A program made the translations under genes and the position numbers. The notes under the pieces were generated by a model, which was given only the letters and a program-made list of their open reading frames with translations, had not been told where the DNA came from and searched no databases. Below are positions 1 to 9,288 of a DNA stretch of 64,000 nucleotides, in pieces (the stretch's first letter is position 1; the number at the start of each line of letters is the position of its first letter). The DNA is from Robinsoniella peoriensis (lineage in GTDB: Bacteria > Bacillota > Clostridia > Lachnospirales > Lachnospiraceae). Where the stretch lies: positions 62,001-126,000 of the forward strand of contig NZ_JTGN01000002.1 in the NCBI RefSeq assembly GCF_000797495.1, in the 5' to 3' direction.

Positions 1-3000
1 ATCTTGAGAGGCTTGATCCATATGGCGCTGAAGATGGTAATATTGCACTTTCCGCAAAGGTAGAAGCGGCATACGCCAACGGAAGTTCGGTGGCAGCAAA
101 TGCAAACAACGGGAAACTTGCAAGCGGCAGTACCGGATCTGTATGGAACACATGGGGGACCCAATACGGTAATCCGGATAATCCGGTTTGGATTCAGTAT
201 ACATGGAATCAGCCGCAAGTGTTGGAATCCATGCGGGTTATGTGGTGGATTTACACAGATGGAGGCGTTCGCTGGGCCAGGGATTGTAACCTTCAGTATT
301 TGGTAAATGATGAATGGGTTGACTATGGTTCCGTTGGAACCGATGGTAATTCGGCAGCATTTACCGGTGAAGGCGGTGCGGAAGCCAATAAGCCATGGCC
401 GTCACCAAAACGTTGGGGAGCCAATACAAAATGGAATGTAGTTAATCTGGACAGCCCGATTATTACAAAAGGGGTACGGTTGAGTATAACGGCGGAAAGA
501 AATTCCGGCACAGCACCCGGCATCGGTATAAGCGAGTGGGAAGTATTCGGTTATGTGGATCCTGCTGTAGCAGATTTAGCCGAGATCCAGGAAGACTTCC
601 TTATGGAACTTCTGAGTGATGTAGAGCTTCCGTCAGTTGGATCTAACGGAAGTACGATCACCTGGTCAGAATCTACGGATCCCGCTTTAGGCAATGATGG
701 TAAAGTGACCCGCCCGGCAAATGGTGAACCCGATGCCACAGGCCAGATCACAGCTACTGCGGAAAATGGAGATTTCATCGCAACAAAACAATTTGAATTC
801 TCTGTATTTGCTGATATGGATGACGAGAAAATCGCCACAACGGATTTGGAATCCATCGACATCGGAAGCGTTACGGACAGAACAACAAACTTTACGTTCC
901 CCCAGGAGGGGCGGTTTGGATCTGTATTTACATGGAATACAGAAAATTCTAAATACTTATGGACAGATGGAAATGTTCTCAGACCACCATCAGGAGAAGC
1001 GGATGCCAAGGTTAAACTAACCGCTACGGCTACCTTTGGGAGTGCATCTGTCACACGTGATTGGGAAGTTACGATTCCGGCATATCCGGGGGCAGGCAGA
1101 TCAATTGTATCCTGCGAGCCGATCATAATTGAATGTCCGGTGGGTGATGCTCCTAAACTGCCAAACTTTGTAAAGGTACTCTATAGCAACGGAGAATCTG
1201 AACAGCGAAGAGTCAGCTGGGAAGGCTATACCACTGCAGCGCAGACCGCACAGGCAGAATATCCGGTTGGACATACCTATACCATGAACGGAAATGTGCT
1301 GGGTGATAATGCTATTACAAACGGATATCAGGTTACTGCGGAAATCACGGTTGTGGATGGAGAGGCTATTGTACCGTCAAACAATCCGCTTGTACAAACT
1401 TTACCATTGAATGAAGTGACCCTTGAAGATGACCCTGATGGTGAGGCTAACAGGCTGACATTAAACAGAGACAATCAGATAGAATACATATTGGGGGTAG
1501 ACGTAACCCGTATGCTTTATAATTACCGGGAGACTTTCGGACTTAGTACGGAGGGTTACGCTGCACCAGGCGGATGGGATTCCCGAACAACAAAGCTGAA
1601 AGGACACGGTTATGGGCATTACCTGTCCGGACTTGCATTTGCTTACGCGTCCGGTGCAGCCGATGATGAAAAGTCCCAGCTTATGAGCAGAATGAAAAGA
1701 ATGACGGATGAAATGCGTGAGATGCAGGAGATGACATTTGTCAAACTGCCTACAGAAGACAGATTCAGGGAAGCGCGTGACAGATACTCGACGGACAGTG
1801 AAGTAAAGGCAATGACAAATGTCCGTTTAATGGATGATGCAACGGCACCCAGAGATCCTTCGTTATTTGGTTACGGATATATTAATGCAATTCAGCCAGA
1901 ACATCTCATACTCATAGAGAACTACGCTCCTTATGATGGAAACATGGATAACTACGGCGTTTGGGCACCTTATTACTCCCTGCATAAGCAGCTTGCAGGA
2001 CTCGTTGACATCTATTATGCTCTGGACGGCGGAAGTACTGAAGAGCAGGCAGTGGCAGATAAAGCCCTTGCCATTGCAAAGGATATGGGGATGTGGGTAT
2101 GGAACAGACTCCATTACTGCACAAAAGCTGGGACACGGCCGGACGCTAACTCACCAGGATACCGTGACAGTATGTGGGCTTTATACATTGCAGGAGAATT
2201 TGGCGGTGTGAATGAAACATTGGCAAGACTTTCCGATATTATGAAGGCCCAGGGGAATGAAGATGATTCTGCGAAACTGCTGGAAGCTTCCATGTGCTTT
2301 GATAATAATGGAGCCAGCAGTGATACGGGAAATATCCCGTTTTTCTCATCCCTTGCGGATAACAGAGACTCTATCAGAACCTTGCATTGTAATCAGCATA
2401 TACCACAGATCATTGGAGCACTCTGGAACTTTAAGGGAAGCAATGATGCCAAATATTACAATATAGCAGAAAATTTCTGGGATTATATAATTGGACGCTA
2501 TTCCTTCACCATCGGCGGTGTGGGAGGCAACAACAGTAATGAAGAAAAGTTTGCGGGCACATACAATCAGATTGGGGTTGTCAATACCAATAACTCAGAC
2601 AAAATCTGTGAGACCTGTGCAGCTTACAATATGCTTAAGCTAACCAAGGATCTTAATACTTATAATCCTGACGATGCGAAATATATGGACTACTATGAGC
2701 GTCTGCTTTATAACCAGATCATAGGATCCATTGTACCAGGCAGTAAATCCAACCAGGTATCCTACGGATATTCTATTTATCCGAACAGCACCAGAAAAAG
2801 AAGTACCGGCAATGCAACCAATCCCGGTAACACCTGCTGTTCCGGCACCGGGACTGAGAATCACGTTAAATACCAGGAAGCTGCTTATTTCACCTCAGCA
2901 GATGAGCAGACCTTCTATGTTGGACTGTATATGCCTACCACAGCGAGGTGGGAGGAACAGGATGTGACAATCCAGCAGTCCTGTGTATTCCCGTCTGAGC

Positions 3001-5705
3001 AATCTACATTTATGGTAACACCTGGTGCGGAAACAAAGGAATTCGAAATGAAATTCCGTGTTCCTTATTGGGCAACAAAAGATTTCGATATCAAACTCAA
3101 CGGAACCTCTCTGGCAGACAGTTATGAGCCAAGTTCCTATGTTTCCACCGGTGTGAGATCCTGGTCATCCACGGATGAAATCGTAGTCACCATGCCTTTT
3201 GGCTTTAATGTTGATTACCTGCCAGGTAAATGTGATTCCGAGTGGTACGGTTCCCTTATGAACGGACCGCTGGTTATGGCATCAACGGATGTAGCCAGTC
3301 TGTCCAGAATTGAACTTGACTCCTATCTTACAACAGGAGAAGGTACAAACGTTACCATAAATGCGCCGGAGACCATGACAGGCGGCACGTCAGGAGAAGT
3401 GCCAACACGAAATGTACCTAGTTTAAGCGTGAATGTGGTGCCTGGAACTACGGGAGGAGATGCAGCACCAAAAACATTTGTTCCGCACTATTTTGCTGGT
3501 GTTCCGGCATATACAACTTATTTCTATATTCCTGCTTCCGAAGAAAATGCAGGTGTAGATAAAACTCCGCTGTTTCAAAAAATCACTGACGTAACGGACA
3601 GGATCAGCTCCGGAATGTACACGGATGAGAGCATAGCAGCAATAAATGAAGTACTGACAGCAGCAGCAGCGGTATATCAAAGTGCAGATACAACAGCAGA
3701 TCAGCTGGAAAGTACAATCGCATCCCTTGAGGAAGCTATTGACAACTTAGAAGCAGTTGCTGTGGATATCACAAAGCTTCAGGAGAAATTAACGGAAGCA
3801 GGATCTTTGGCGGAAGCAGATTATACGCCGGAAAGTTTTGGTGTTCTGAGCAGTAAGATATCCGATGCCCAGGCTTATAAAGACGGCAGCGTTTATACGG
3901 ACAAAGAAACTGCAGACCATATTTTCGCAATTGAAAATGCAATGAAATCACTGGTAATGCTGGAGAGAGCAGCTTTGGAAGAAGCTCTGAACACTGCAAA
4001 TGAAAAGGTCAATCCGGTAAACACCAGCGATAAGTTATGGGATGAGCATGAGTATACCGAGTATACCCGTAAATCTTGGAATAATTTCAAGGCAATAGAA
4101 GCGGATTCCAGAAAAGTAAATGACAACGATCCGAAAGTTCCTGCACAGAGCGAGATCGACAATGCAGCAGAAGCTTTAAACAGAGCAATGGATGCACTGC
4201 TGCCGTTCAATCTGTGTGATGAACGCGAACCGCTGGAAACTGCAATTGAGGAAGCGAAGGCATACAAGAATGATCCTAAAATATATACAGATGAAAGCTT
4301 TGCAGCACTTCAAAATGCAATTGTGATAGCGGAAGAAAGGGTGGAATATGCAAGCCTTACATTCCCGGAGCGTGACGGTGTCATTAATGATCTTAAGAAA
4401 GCAATAGAAGGTTTGAATAATGAAGTGACCGACGTTGTAGAAGAAGCAAAGCAGGCAGCTATTAAAGCAGCAAAAGAAGCTCAGGAATCAGCGGATGCAG
4501 CAAAAGAAGATGCCATAAAAGCAAAAACAGATGCGGAAGCGGCAGCAGCTTCGGCAGATACAGCTACAACGGAAGCAGCAAAAGCGGCAGATGAAGCAGT
4601 CAAAGCAAAGACCGAAGCGGATAAAGCTAAAACGGAGGCAGACAGAGCAAAAACCGAAGCGGATAAGGCATTGGCAGAGGCAGGAAAATCAGAGACAGCG
4701 AGACTTGCAGCAGAGGCAGCACAGAAAAAAGCAGAGGAAGCCCAGGTAAAAGCAGCAGCAGCCCAGACTAATGTTGAAGCAGCCCAGAAAAAGGCAGAAG
4801 AAGCAAAAGAAAAGGCAGTAGCAGCTCAAAGTGCAGCCGAAACAGCAAAAAACGAAGCGAAAACAGCCCAGGGTGCAGCTGAGACAGCAGCAAAAGCAGC
4901 GGAGACCGCAAAAAAAGCAGCGGAATCGGCAAAAGACGATGCAGTTGCTGCAAAGGTGGCAGCAGAAGCAGCAAGAGATACAGCGGTAAAGGCTAAAAAT
5001 GATGCAGCTGCAGCGAAAACCGCAGCGGAGTCAGCAAAAGCAGTTGCGGAAGCAGCAAAAGCGGAAGCCATAGCAGCAAAAACCGCAGCAGAATCAGCAA
5101 AAGCGGAAGCCATAGCAGCAAAAACCGCAGCAGAATCAGCAAGAGCAGATGCATTAGCAGCGAAAGCAGCAGCGGAAGCGGCAGCAAAAGCAGCAGCAGA
5201 ATCAGCCCAGGAAGCCAAAAAAGCAAAGGAAGAAGCTGAGAAAGCGGCAGCTGATGCAGCGCAAAAGAAAAAAGATGCGGAAGAAGCCAGGCTGGCGGCA
5301 GAAAAAGCCCAAAGGGCAGCTGAAAGTGCAATGAAAGCGGCTCAGGCAGCACAGGCGGCAGCAGATAAAGCAATTGCAGATGCCAGAAACAATGCAAAGA
5401 AGGATTCCAATGCATTAACTCTGGTTGGCAGAAGAGCGAAGATTAAGTCTGCGAAAAGTACTAAGGGCAGAATAAAAGTAACATTGACAAAAGATAAAGC
5501 GGCAGCCGGATATCAGATTCAATATTCCTTAAAGAAGACCTTCAGGGGTAAGCCGGCAACGAAAACTACCAAGAATACTTCTTATACAATCAAAAACCTT
5601 AAGAAAAAGACATATTATGTAAGGGCAAGAGGATATACAACAAATTCTATGGGCAAAAAGGTGTATAGTAAATGGAGTACAGTAAAAACAGTTAAGGTAA
5701 AATAG
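1..5705 (+). CDS. Secreted GH127/GH146-type beta-L-arabinofuranosidase with FIVAR repeats and Ala-rich stalk, 5'-truncated by the window
   Basis: The frame is open from base 3 with no stop, so the gene starts upstream; the GTG at 90 is internal. Visible order: a discoidin/CBM32-like beta-sandwich (to about 560), two atrophied bacterial Ig domains (560-1075), a Big_4-like Ig domain (1080-1350), the DUF1680 catalytic domain (about 1400-3540), four FIVAR-like helical units (3560-4430), an Ala/Lys/Glu-rich coiled-coil stalk (4440-5390) and a small C-terminal FN3-like domain. The catalytic domain has GHYLSGLA near 1615, the cysteine motif ICETCA near 2613 and a CC pair at 2835-2840 in NTCCSGTG, as in the Zn-thiolate GH127/GH146 enzymes. 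The family releases beta-linked L-arabinofuranose. There is no LPXTG anchor. The signal peptide is expected upstream but not seen. GH127 versus GH146 is not settled; the CCxGxG context leans to GH146. Confidence 0.85.
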   Translation, partial: LERLDPYGAEDGNIALSAKVEAAYANGSSVAANANNGKLASGSTGSVWNTWGTQYGNPDNPVWIQYTWNQPQVLESMRVMWWIYTDGGVRWARDCNLQYLVNDEWVDYGSVGTDGNSAAFTGEGGAEANKPWPSPKRWGANTKWNVVNLDSPIITKGVRLSITAERNSGTAPGIGISEWEVFGYVDPAVADLAEIQEDFLMELLSDVELPSVGSNGSTITWSESTDPALGNDGKVTRPANGEPDATGQITATAENGDFIATKQFEFSVFADMDDEKIATTDLESIDIGSVTDRTTNFTFPQEGRFGSVFTWNTENSKYLWTDGNVLRPPSGEADAKVKLTATATFGSASVTRDWEVTIPAYPGAGRSIVSCEPIIIECPVGDAPKLPNFVKVLYSNGESEQRRVSWEGYTTAAQTAQAEYPVGHTYTMNGNVLGDNAITNGYQVTAEITVVDGEAIVPSNNPLVQTLPLNEVTLEDDPDGEANRLTLNRDNQIEYILGVDVTRMLYNYRETFGLSTEGYAAPGGWDSRTTKLKGHGYGHYLSGLAFAYASGAADDEKSQLMSRMKRMTDEMREMQEMTFVKLPTEDRFREARDRYSTDSEVKAMTNVRLMDDATAPRDPSLFGYGYINAIQPEHLILIENYAPYDGNMDNYGVWAPYYSLHKQLAGLVDIYYALDGGSTEEQAVADKALAIAKDMGMWVWNRLHYCTKAGTRPDANSPGYRDSMWALYIAGEFGGVNETLARLSDIMKAQGNEDDSAKLLEASMCFDNNGASSDTGNIPFFSSLADNRDSIRTLHCNQHIPQIIGALWNFKGSNDAKYYNIAENFWDYIIGRYSFTIGGVGGNNSNEEKFAGTYNQIGVVNTNNSDKICETCAAYNMLKLTKDLNTYNPDDAKYMDYYERLLYNQIIGSIVPGSKSNQVSYGYSIYPNSTRKRSTGNATNPGNTCCSGTGTENHVKYQEAAYFTSADEQTFYVGLYMPTTARWEEQDVTIQQSCVFPSEQSTFMVTPGAETKEFEMKFRVPYWATKDFDIKLNGTSLADSYEPSSYVSTGVRSWSSTDEIVVTMPFGFNVDYLPGKCDSEWYGSLMNGPLVMASTDVASLSRIELDSYLTTGEGTNVTINAPETMTGGTSGEVPTRNVPSLSVNVVPGTTGGDAAPKTFVPHYFAGVPAYTTYFYIPASEENAGVDKTPLFQKITDVTDRISSGMYTDESIAAINEVLTAAAAVYQSADTTADQLESTIASLEEAIDNLEAVAVDITKLQEKLTEAGSLAEADYTPESFGVLSSKISDAQAYKDGSVYTDKETADHIFAIENAMKSLVMLERAALEEALNTANEKVNPVNTSDKLWDEHEYTEYTRKSWNNFKAIEADSRKVNDNDPKVPAQSEIDNAAEALNRAMDALLPFNLCDEREPLETAIEEAKAYKNDPKIYTDESFAALQNAIVIAEERVEYASLTFPERDGVINDLKKAIEGLNNEVTDVVEEAKQAAIKAAKEAQESADAAKEDAIKAKTDAEAAAASADTATTEAAKAADEAVKAKTEADKAKTEADRAKTEADKALAEAGKSETARLAAEAAQKKAEEAQVKAAAAQTNVEAAQKKAEEAKEKAVAAQSAAETAKNEAKTAQGAAETAAKAAETAKKAAESAKDDAVAAKVAAEAARDTAVKAKNDAAAAKTAAESAKAVAEAAKAEAIAAKTAAESAKAEAIAAKTAAESARADALAAKAAAEAAAKAAAESAQEAKKAKEEAEKAAADAAQKKKDAEEARLAAEKAQRAAESAMKAAQAAQAAADKAIADARNNAKKDSNALTLVGRRAKIKSAKSTKGRIKVTLTKDKAAAGYQIQYSLKKTFRGKPATKTTKNTSYTIKNLKKKTYYVRARGYTTNSMGKKVYSKWSTVKTVKVK
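5061..5144 (+). repeat. 42-bp tandem duplication inside the Ala-rich stalk
   Basis: Two adjacent 42-bp units (5061-5102 and 5103-5144), essentially identical, encode a 14-residue unit AEAIAAKTAAESAK in the coiled-coil region. It looks like a recent slippage or unequal-crossover duplication and shows how the stalk can change length in frame. Confidence 0.85.
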
Positions 5706-5722
5706 AATAGCAATAAATAAGA

Positions 5723-5760
5723 TTCCCCTTGGCAGAGAAGATCTGTTAAGGGGGATTTTC
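5723..5760 (+). terminator. Rho-independent terminator after the GH127-type gene
   Basis: TCCCCTT and GGCAGA pair with TCTGTT and AAGGGGGA around a short loop, followed by ATTTTC. It starts about 18 bp after the stop codon. The T-run is short, so it may be leaky. Confidence 0.7.
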
Positions 5761-5801
5761 TGTATCTGAAGGGGGTTTAAAACTGCTTTCTAACAGCTGC
5801 A

Positions 5802-5817
5802 TGTTAACGCGTTAACA
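5802..5817. promoter_or_regulatory. Perfect 16-bp palindrome with central CG (LacI/CcpA-type operator candidate)
   Basis: TGTTAACGCGTTAACA is a perfect dyad with a central CG, the form bound by LacI-family repressors. It lies about 150 bp upstream of the ATC-hydrolase-like gene and after the terminator of the previous gene. No clear -35/-10 pair overlaps it, so its target is uncertain. Confidence 0.45.
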
Positions 5818-5970
5818 CATATATTATTTTGAATTCAAGCTGGAGTCCAATGAACAGTCTAATTTGAAATATCAAAAAATTAATGATTTTTAATCGGGCA
5901 AGAGTGTGTTAAGATAATATATAAAGAAATTTGAGCAGATATACACATGAAATCGGAGGAGGTATTCAGA

Positions 5971-6606
5971 ATGGCTGAGGATATGACAGATAAAATGGCA
6001 GAACAGATGGCAGAACAGATGACAGATCAGATGGCAGAACAGATGGCAGATCAGATGGCAGATCAGACCGTAAAAGAGATGGCAGAACAGAAGAAAAACA
6101 AGCCGAGAGGCCGACACAGCATCGTAACCAATGAGCCGTCCATTAAAAACCCTATTATACAGGCGGTCAGAGGGCAGCTGGAGCAAAGAGCAGCATGGCT
6201 TTATCTGCTTTGTGATGAAGCGGGTAAGCGGGGGCTTGAATGGAAAGATTTTGGAAGTGCGGCAATTAAGCGGTGCGGTTTATCACAGGGAAATGATTTA
6301 ATAAAAACCGGCGGGACGAACAGTCTGACCGGATTGCGAAAAACGCTGTTTACAAAACCTGCCCAGTGGGTATTCGAGATGAAGATAAGGAAAAGCACAG
6401 ATAAGGTCCTGGCAATTGATTTTCATTACTGTCCATTGGTCAAGGCCTGGCAGAAGGCTGGCTGTACAGATGAGGAGATTGCAGATTTATGCGATATAGC
6501 CATGTGCGGTGATCATGGGATTGGGGAGGCTTATGGCGGAAAATTAAAGTTATTGAAAAGTATTGCTAAGGGAGATGAAGTGTGCAGACTGTATTATTAT
6601 AAATAA
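5971..6606 (+). CDS. L-2-amino-thiazoline-4-carboxylic acid hydrolase-like protein (ATC_hydrolase family)
   Basis: About 211 aa, cytoplasmic. The C-terminal half has the family signature FHYCPLVKAWQKAGCTDEE followed by LCDIAMCGDHGI, as in proteins named after the ATC hydrolase of Pseudomonas cysteine metabolism. Most Firmicute members have no proven substrate, so the activity is inferred from family only. The ATG at 5971 is chosen because CGGAGGAGGT lies 8 bp before it; the upstream ATG at 5947 has no ribosome site. The N-terminus is a low-complexity M-A-E/D-Q repeat that is not part of the family core. It is a single-gene unit between a terminator at 5723 and a bidirectional terminator at 6690. 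Confidence 0.75.
   Translation: MAEDMTDKMAEQMAEQMTDQMAEQMADQMADQTVKEMAEQKKNKPRGRHSIVTNEPSIKNPIIQAVRGQLEQRAAWLYLLCDEAGKRGLEWKDFGSAAIKRCGLSQGNDLIKTGGTNSLTGLRKTLFTKPAQWVFEMKIRKSTDKVLAIDFHYCPLVKAWQKAGCTDEEIADLCDIAMCGDHGIGEAYGGKLKLLKSIAKGDEVCRLYYYK
5995..6066 (+). repeat. Six tandem 12-bp repeats at the start of the ATC-hydrolase-like gene
   Basis: Six consecutive 12-bp units of the type ATGGCAGAACAG or ATGGCAGATCAG encode MAEQ/MADQ/MTDQ. Each unit begins with an in-frame ATG. Copy-number change by slippage would stay in frame and lengthen or shorten the N-terminal tail without touching the conserved domain. Confidence 0.9.
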
Positions 6607-6689
6607 TATAATTGGAATTGACCCGCTATTTGGGAATGTAACGTAAACTGAATGGGAAAAATCTCTTTCAATACCATTTTTGAATAAAG

Positions 6690-6729
6690 AAAAAGATACG
6701 GTTTTAATTCTGAAGAGCCGTATCTTTTT
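6690..6729. terminator. Bidirectional terminator between convergent genes
   Basis: AAAAAGATACGG pairs with CCGTATCTTTTT, a 12-bp stem with A-run and T-run on either side. It serves the plus-strand ATC-hydrolase-like gene and the minus-strand EamA transporter. Confidence 0.85.
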
Positions 6730-6757
6730 CTGTTTCTATTTTATTGATAGTTATTTT

Positions 6758-7684
6758 TCATAAAGGATCTGAAATTTTATTTTGTTTTTTACTGTTCCGG
6801 AATGATATCTTACTTTCTGAGATCAGGAGGCCTGCCAAAGTAAGCAGTGTACCTGCAAGAGCCATTCCTGTAATTTTTTCATCAAGGACAATTACAGAAG
6901 TTACAACGGTGATTACCGGAACCATATAAATATAGATGCTGGTATTCACAGCGCCAAGTATTTTTACTGCAAAATTCCATGTTACAAAACAGAGTGCAGA
7001 AGCACCAAGTCCCAGGAATAATATATTAAATAGGTGTAGGGGCTGGGTGAAACGATCCAGACCCAGACGGAAATCAAAGATAAACAGGGCAGGAATCATA
7101 AACAAAATGCCATAAAAGAAAATCCTTCTTGTTGTCTGTACCGTGCTATAGCCAAATGCGCTGATCTTTTTGGTCAGGATGGAATAGGCAGCCCATACAA
7201 AAGCAGCAAGTATAGCCAGTATGTCCCCAGTGGGATTCAATTGCAGATTTGAGCTTCCGTTAAAACTGATTAGAATAATACCGCTTATGGCGGCTAAAAA
7301 TCCAATAAAGAAATTAGGCTTCAGTGATTCCCCTTTTAAAAACCAATGTGAAAATAAAGCAGTAAAAAAAGGAGCAATGGAAATAATCACACCTACGTTA
7401 GATGCCTGCGTATAGGTCAGGGCGATGTTTTCCAGAAGAAAATATAGTGTTACACCGCACAAGCCGGCTCCGGCAAACAGCCACTCCTGTTTCTTTTCCT
7501 TTGGATGGAATCGTTTGGGAGAAATAAGTAACAGGGCGATAAATCCAATGCTGAACCGAAAAAATAATATCTCAATGGGTGTAAACTCCCTTAAAAGTAC
7601 TTTGGTGGAAATAAAGGTTGTTCCCCAGATCAGAATGGTAAGCACGGCTGCAAGATGTCCTGTAATATTTTTATTTTGTTTCAT
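6758..7684 (-). CDS. EamA/DMT-family membrane transporter (10-TM exporter)
   Basis: About 308 aa starting MKQNKNITGHLAAVLT, with two EamA repeats and about ten hydrophobic helices (signature IWGTTFISTKVLL in helix 1 and FVWAAYSILTKK at the start of repeat two). The family exports metabolites or amino acids; the substrate is unknown. The start at 7684 follows a GGAAAGGA ribosome site; the longer frame to 7816 lies inside the regulator gene and is rejected. Its start overlaps the end of the AraC gene by 14 bp, so the two are translationally coupled and the exporter is probably controlled by that regulator. Confidence 0.88.
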   Translation of the reverse strand: MKQNKNITGHLAAVLTILIWGTTFISTKVLLREFTPIEILFFRFSIGFIALLLISPKRFHPKEKKQEWLFAGAGLCGVTLYFLLENIALTYTQASNVGVIISIAPFFTALFSHWFLKGESLKPNFFIGFLAAISGIILISFNGSSNLQLNPTGDILAILAAFVWAAYSILTKKISAFGYSTVQTTRRIFFYGILFMIPALFIFDFRLGLDRFTQPLHLFNILFLGLGASALCFVTWNFAVKILGAVNTSIYIYMVPVITVVTSVIVLDEKITGMALAGTLLTLAGLLISESKISFRNSKKQNKISDPL

Positions 7685-8519
7685 AATATTCCTTTCCGGG
7701 TCTGGGATTATCCTTAAATATATTCTGATATTGTTTTGGAGTAAGACCGATAAAGTCTTTAAAAAAATTTGAAAAATGGCTCTGATCCACAAATCCGGTC
7801 TGCATGGCAGCTTCAATTGGTTCTATGCCCTGTTCCAGCAATTTTTTTGCTTCATTTACCCGGACTGTTTCAAGGTAACGATATGGGGTTATACCTCTGA
7901 GTCTGGTAAAGGCTCGCAGTAAAGTATATTTATTCATACCTGCCAGGCTTGCCAGTTCATCCAGGCGGATATGTTCCGCATAATGTCCGCTTATGTAATC
8001 AAAGACAGTCTGTATAGCCGGACTGTTCTTATTTGGCGGTTGTTTATAAAACGGTTCCGCATAAAGCTCAATCAGCTGTTCTAATAAAAAGAAGAAAAGT
8101 TCTTCCTTTTCAAAATCCGGCTGCTGCTCCATAATGATCTGATGAAGCTTGTGTAATGGTTTCACATGGTCACTGCGATAAACAACATTTACTCCGAAAT
8201 GTGGTAAAGAATCTTTTCCGGTGATTTCGTAAGCAGCTTTTTGCATAGCGTCCGGAAGAATATTAATGCAGCGGAAATCAAGCACACCGTTATCAATTTG
8301 CTCACAGATGTGATTTTCAAGCGGATTCAAAAGAATAATGTCTCCGGTTTCTATATTATATTCCCTGTTCTTACAGGTCAGGCGGCGGCTCCCTTTTTCA
8401 ATAAAGCCGATTACATAATGCTCATGGAAATGGTTTGGGAACTTCTGCATAATCCCTTTGAAATGATATGCTTCCAGATTTAAATCACGGTCATACCGTA
8501 TTGTACGTTTCTCAGACAC
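7671..8519 (-). CDS. AraC-family transcriptional regulator with cupin sensor
   Basis: 282 aa from a GTG start preceded by GGAGGT at 7 bp. The N-terminal part (to about residue 150) is an AraC-type cupin, with FPNHFHEHYVIGFIEKG. The C-terminal part (about 175-275) is the double helix-turn-helix, with LDELASLAGMNKYTLLRAF and GFVDQSHFSNFFKDFIGLTP. It is the first gene of a two-gene operon with the EamA transporter, a common arrangement in which the regulator senses the transported compound. Ligand unknown. Confidence 0.88.
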   Translation of the reverse strand: MSEKRTIRYDRDLNLEAYHFKGIMQKFPNHFHEHYVIGFIEKGSRRLTCKNREYNIETGDIILLNPLENHICEQIDNGVLDFRCINILPDAMQKAAYEITGKDSLPHFGVNVVYRSDHVKPLHKLHQIIMEQQPDFEKEELFFFLLEQLIELYAEPFYKQPPNKNSPAIQTVFDYISGHYAEHIRLDELASLAGMNKYTLLRAFTRLRGITPYRYLETVRVNEAKKLLEQGIEPIEAAMQTGFVDQSHFSNFFKDFIGLTPKQYQNIFKDNPRPGKEYYETK

Positions 8520-8597
8520 TATAAAAACCTCCTTTTCGATTCAAGTATAACATAGAGGAAGAAAAATCTCTTGTATAATATTGACTCATTGTATGGT

Positions 8598-8628
8598 CTG
8601 TCTGAAAGCAATTTTAAAACATGCTCTA
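8598..8628 (-). repeat. End sequence of a dispersed repeat (family B)
   Basis: On the minus strand this reads AGAGCATGTTTTAAAATTGC and continues TTTCAGAC. The same end occurs at 34643-34672 and, as a complete small inverted-repeat element, at 56387-56476. No gene overlaps it. Confidence 0.6.
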
Positions 8629-8652
8629 GTACTACAGCGAACAGTTTTTGAA

Positions 8653-9165
8653 TTGGGGTTTTGTTGAGTAAGGACGCTTTGTAGATGTAGGTAGTGTACG
8701 GAAAGATGGGTGTGGGAAACTGGCATGGGCTCCGTCAGCTGGCCGCAGAACTGGTATTTTCTAACCTTTCCGAAGCGCTTTTTGGCGGCACGCGGGCATT
8801 CGCTCCGAAATCCTGATGCATTTCGCAGCTCAGTGCCCGCTTAGTATCCGATGGGAGCCAGTCGAATACTATCCGCCAAAAAACACTACGAAAAGGTAAG
8901 TAAATACTCAGATCTGCTCTACGCTTCCTCCGCCCATACCAGTTTCCCACACCCATCTTTCCGAGATAGCATTCGTTGATACAAAGCTGGTTTTCTCAGC
9001 AGGGTGGAGACCCTGGGTTGTGGCAGGCTGTTTGTTTTTGGATGCAGTATAGTGTGTTTAGGCAGTTCTGCGGTAAGCATTCCAAATCAATGTCCTGGCT
9101 CGCCCCCTTCTCTTTCCGTACACTACCTACATCTACAAAGCGTCATTACTCAGCTAAACCCCAAT
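8653..9165. repeat. About 510-bp palindromic dispersed element (family A, fullest copy)
   Basis: Outer arms 8653-8706 and 9112-9165 are inverted repeats with about 3 mismatches in 54 bp. A second nested pair, 8699-8730 and 8932-8963, shares GATGGGTGTGGGAAACTGG. Part of the interior (about 8755-8785 against 8873-8902) is also loosely complementary. There is no convincing coding frame. The right-hand 95 bp recurs at 62686-62784 and a degraded piece at 29608-29669. It looks like a non-autonomous mobile or structured-RNA element. Confidence 0.65.
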
Positions 9166-9288
9166 ATAATAAACCATCAGGAAGTTTCTATTTCAAGTAA
9201 TGATTCATAAGTTTATTTATAGTGAGCCATAAGCCACTTATATAAACTGTACGCTCTAGATCTGAACGAAAAAGATAGTCGACGCGAC

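Noticed and set aside
551..1126. 191-codon minus-strand frame inside the GH127-type gene
   Set aside because: Antisense shadow of a gene with clear domain content; no recognisable motif or start signal.
5061..5144. CRISPR-like array in the repetitive stalk
   Set aside because: Units are contiguous, in frame and without spacers; this is a coding repeat.
4768..5415. Long open frames on the minus strand opposite the Ala-rich stalk
   Set aside because: They arise from the GCA-rich repeat composition of the real plus-strand gene, have low-complexity Leu/Ala products and no ribosome sites.
8653..9165. Insertion sequence with transposase
   Set aside because: Inverted arms are present but there is no transposase frame or fragment with recognisable motifs.
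8735..9200. Short frames of 68-74 codons on both strands within the palindromic repeat
   Set aside because: They span inverted-repeat arms, have no ribosome sites, and the repeat copies elsewhere do not preserve them.
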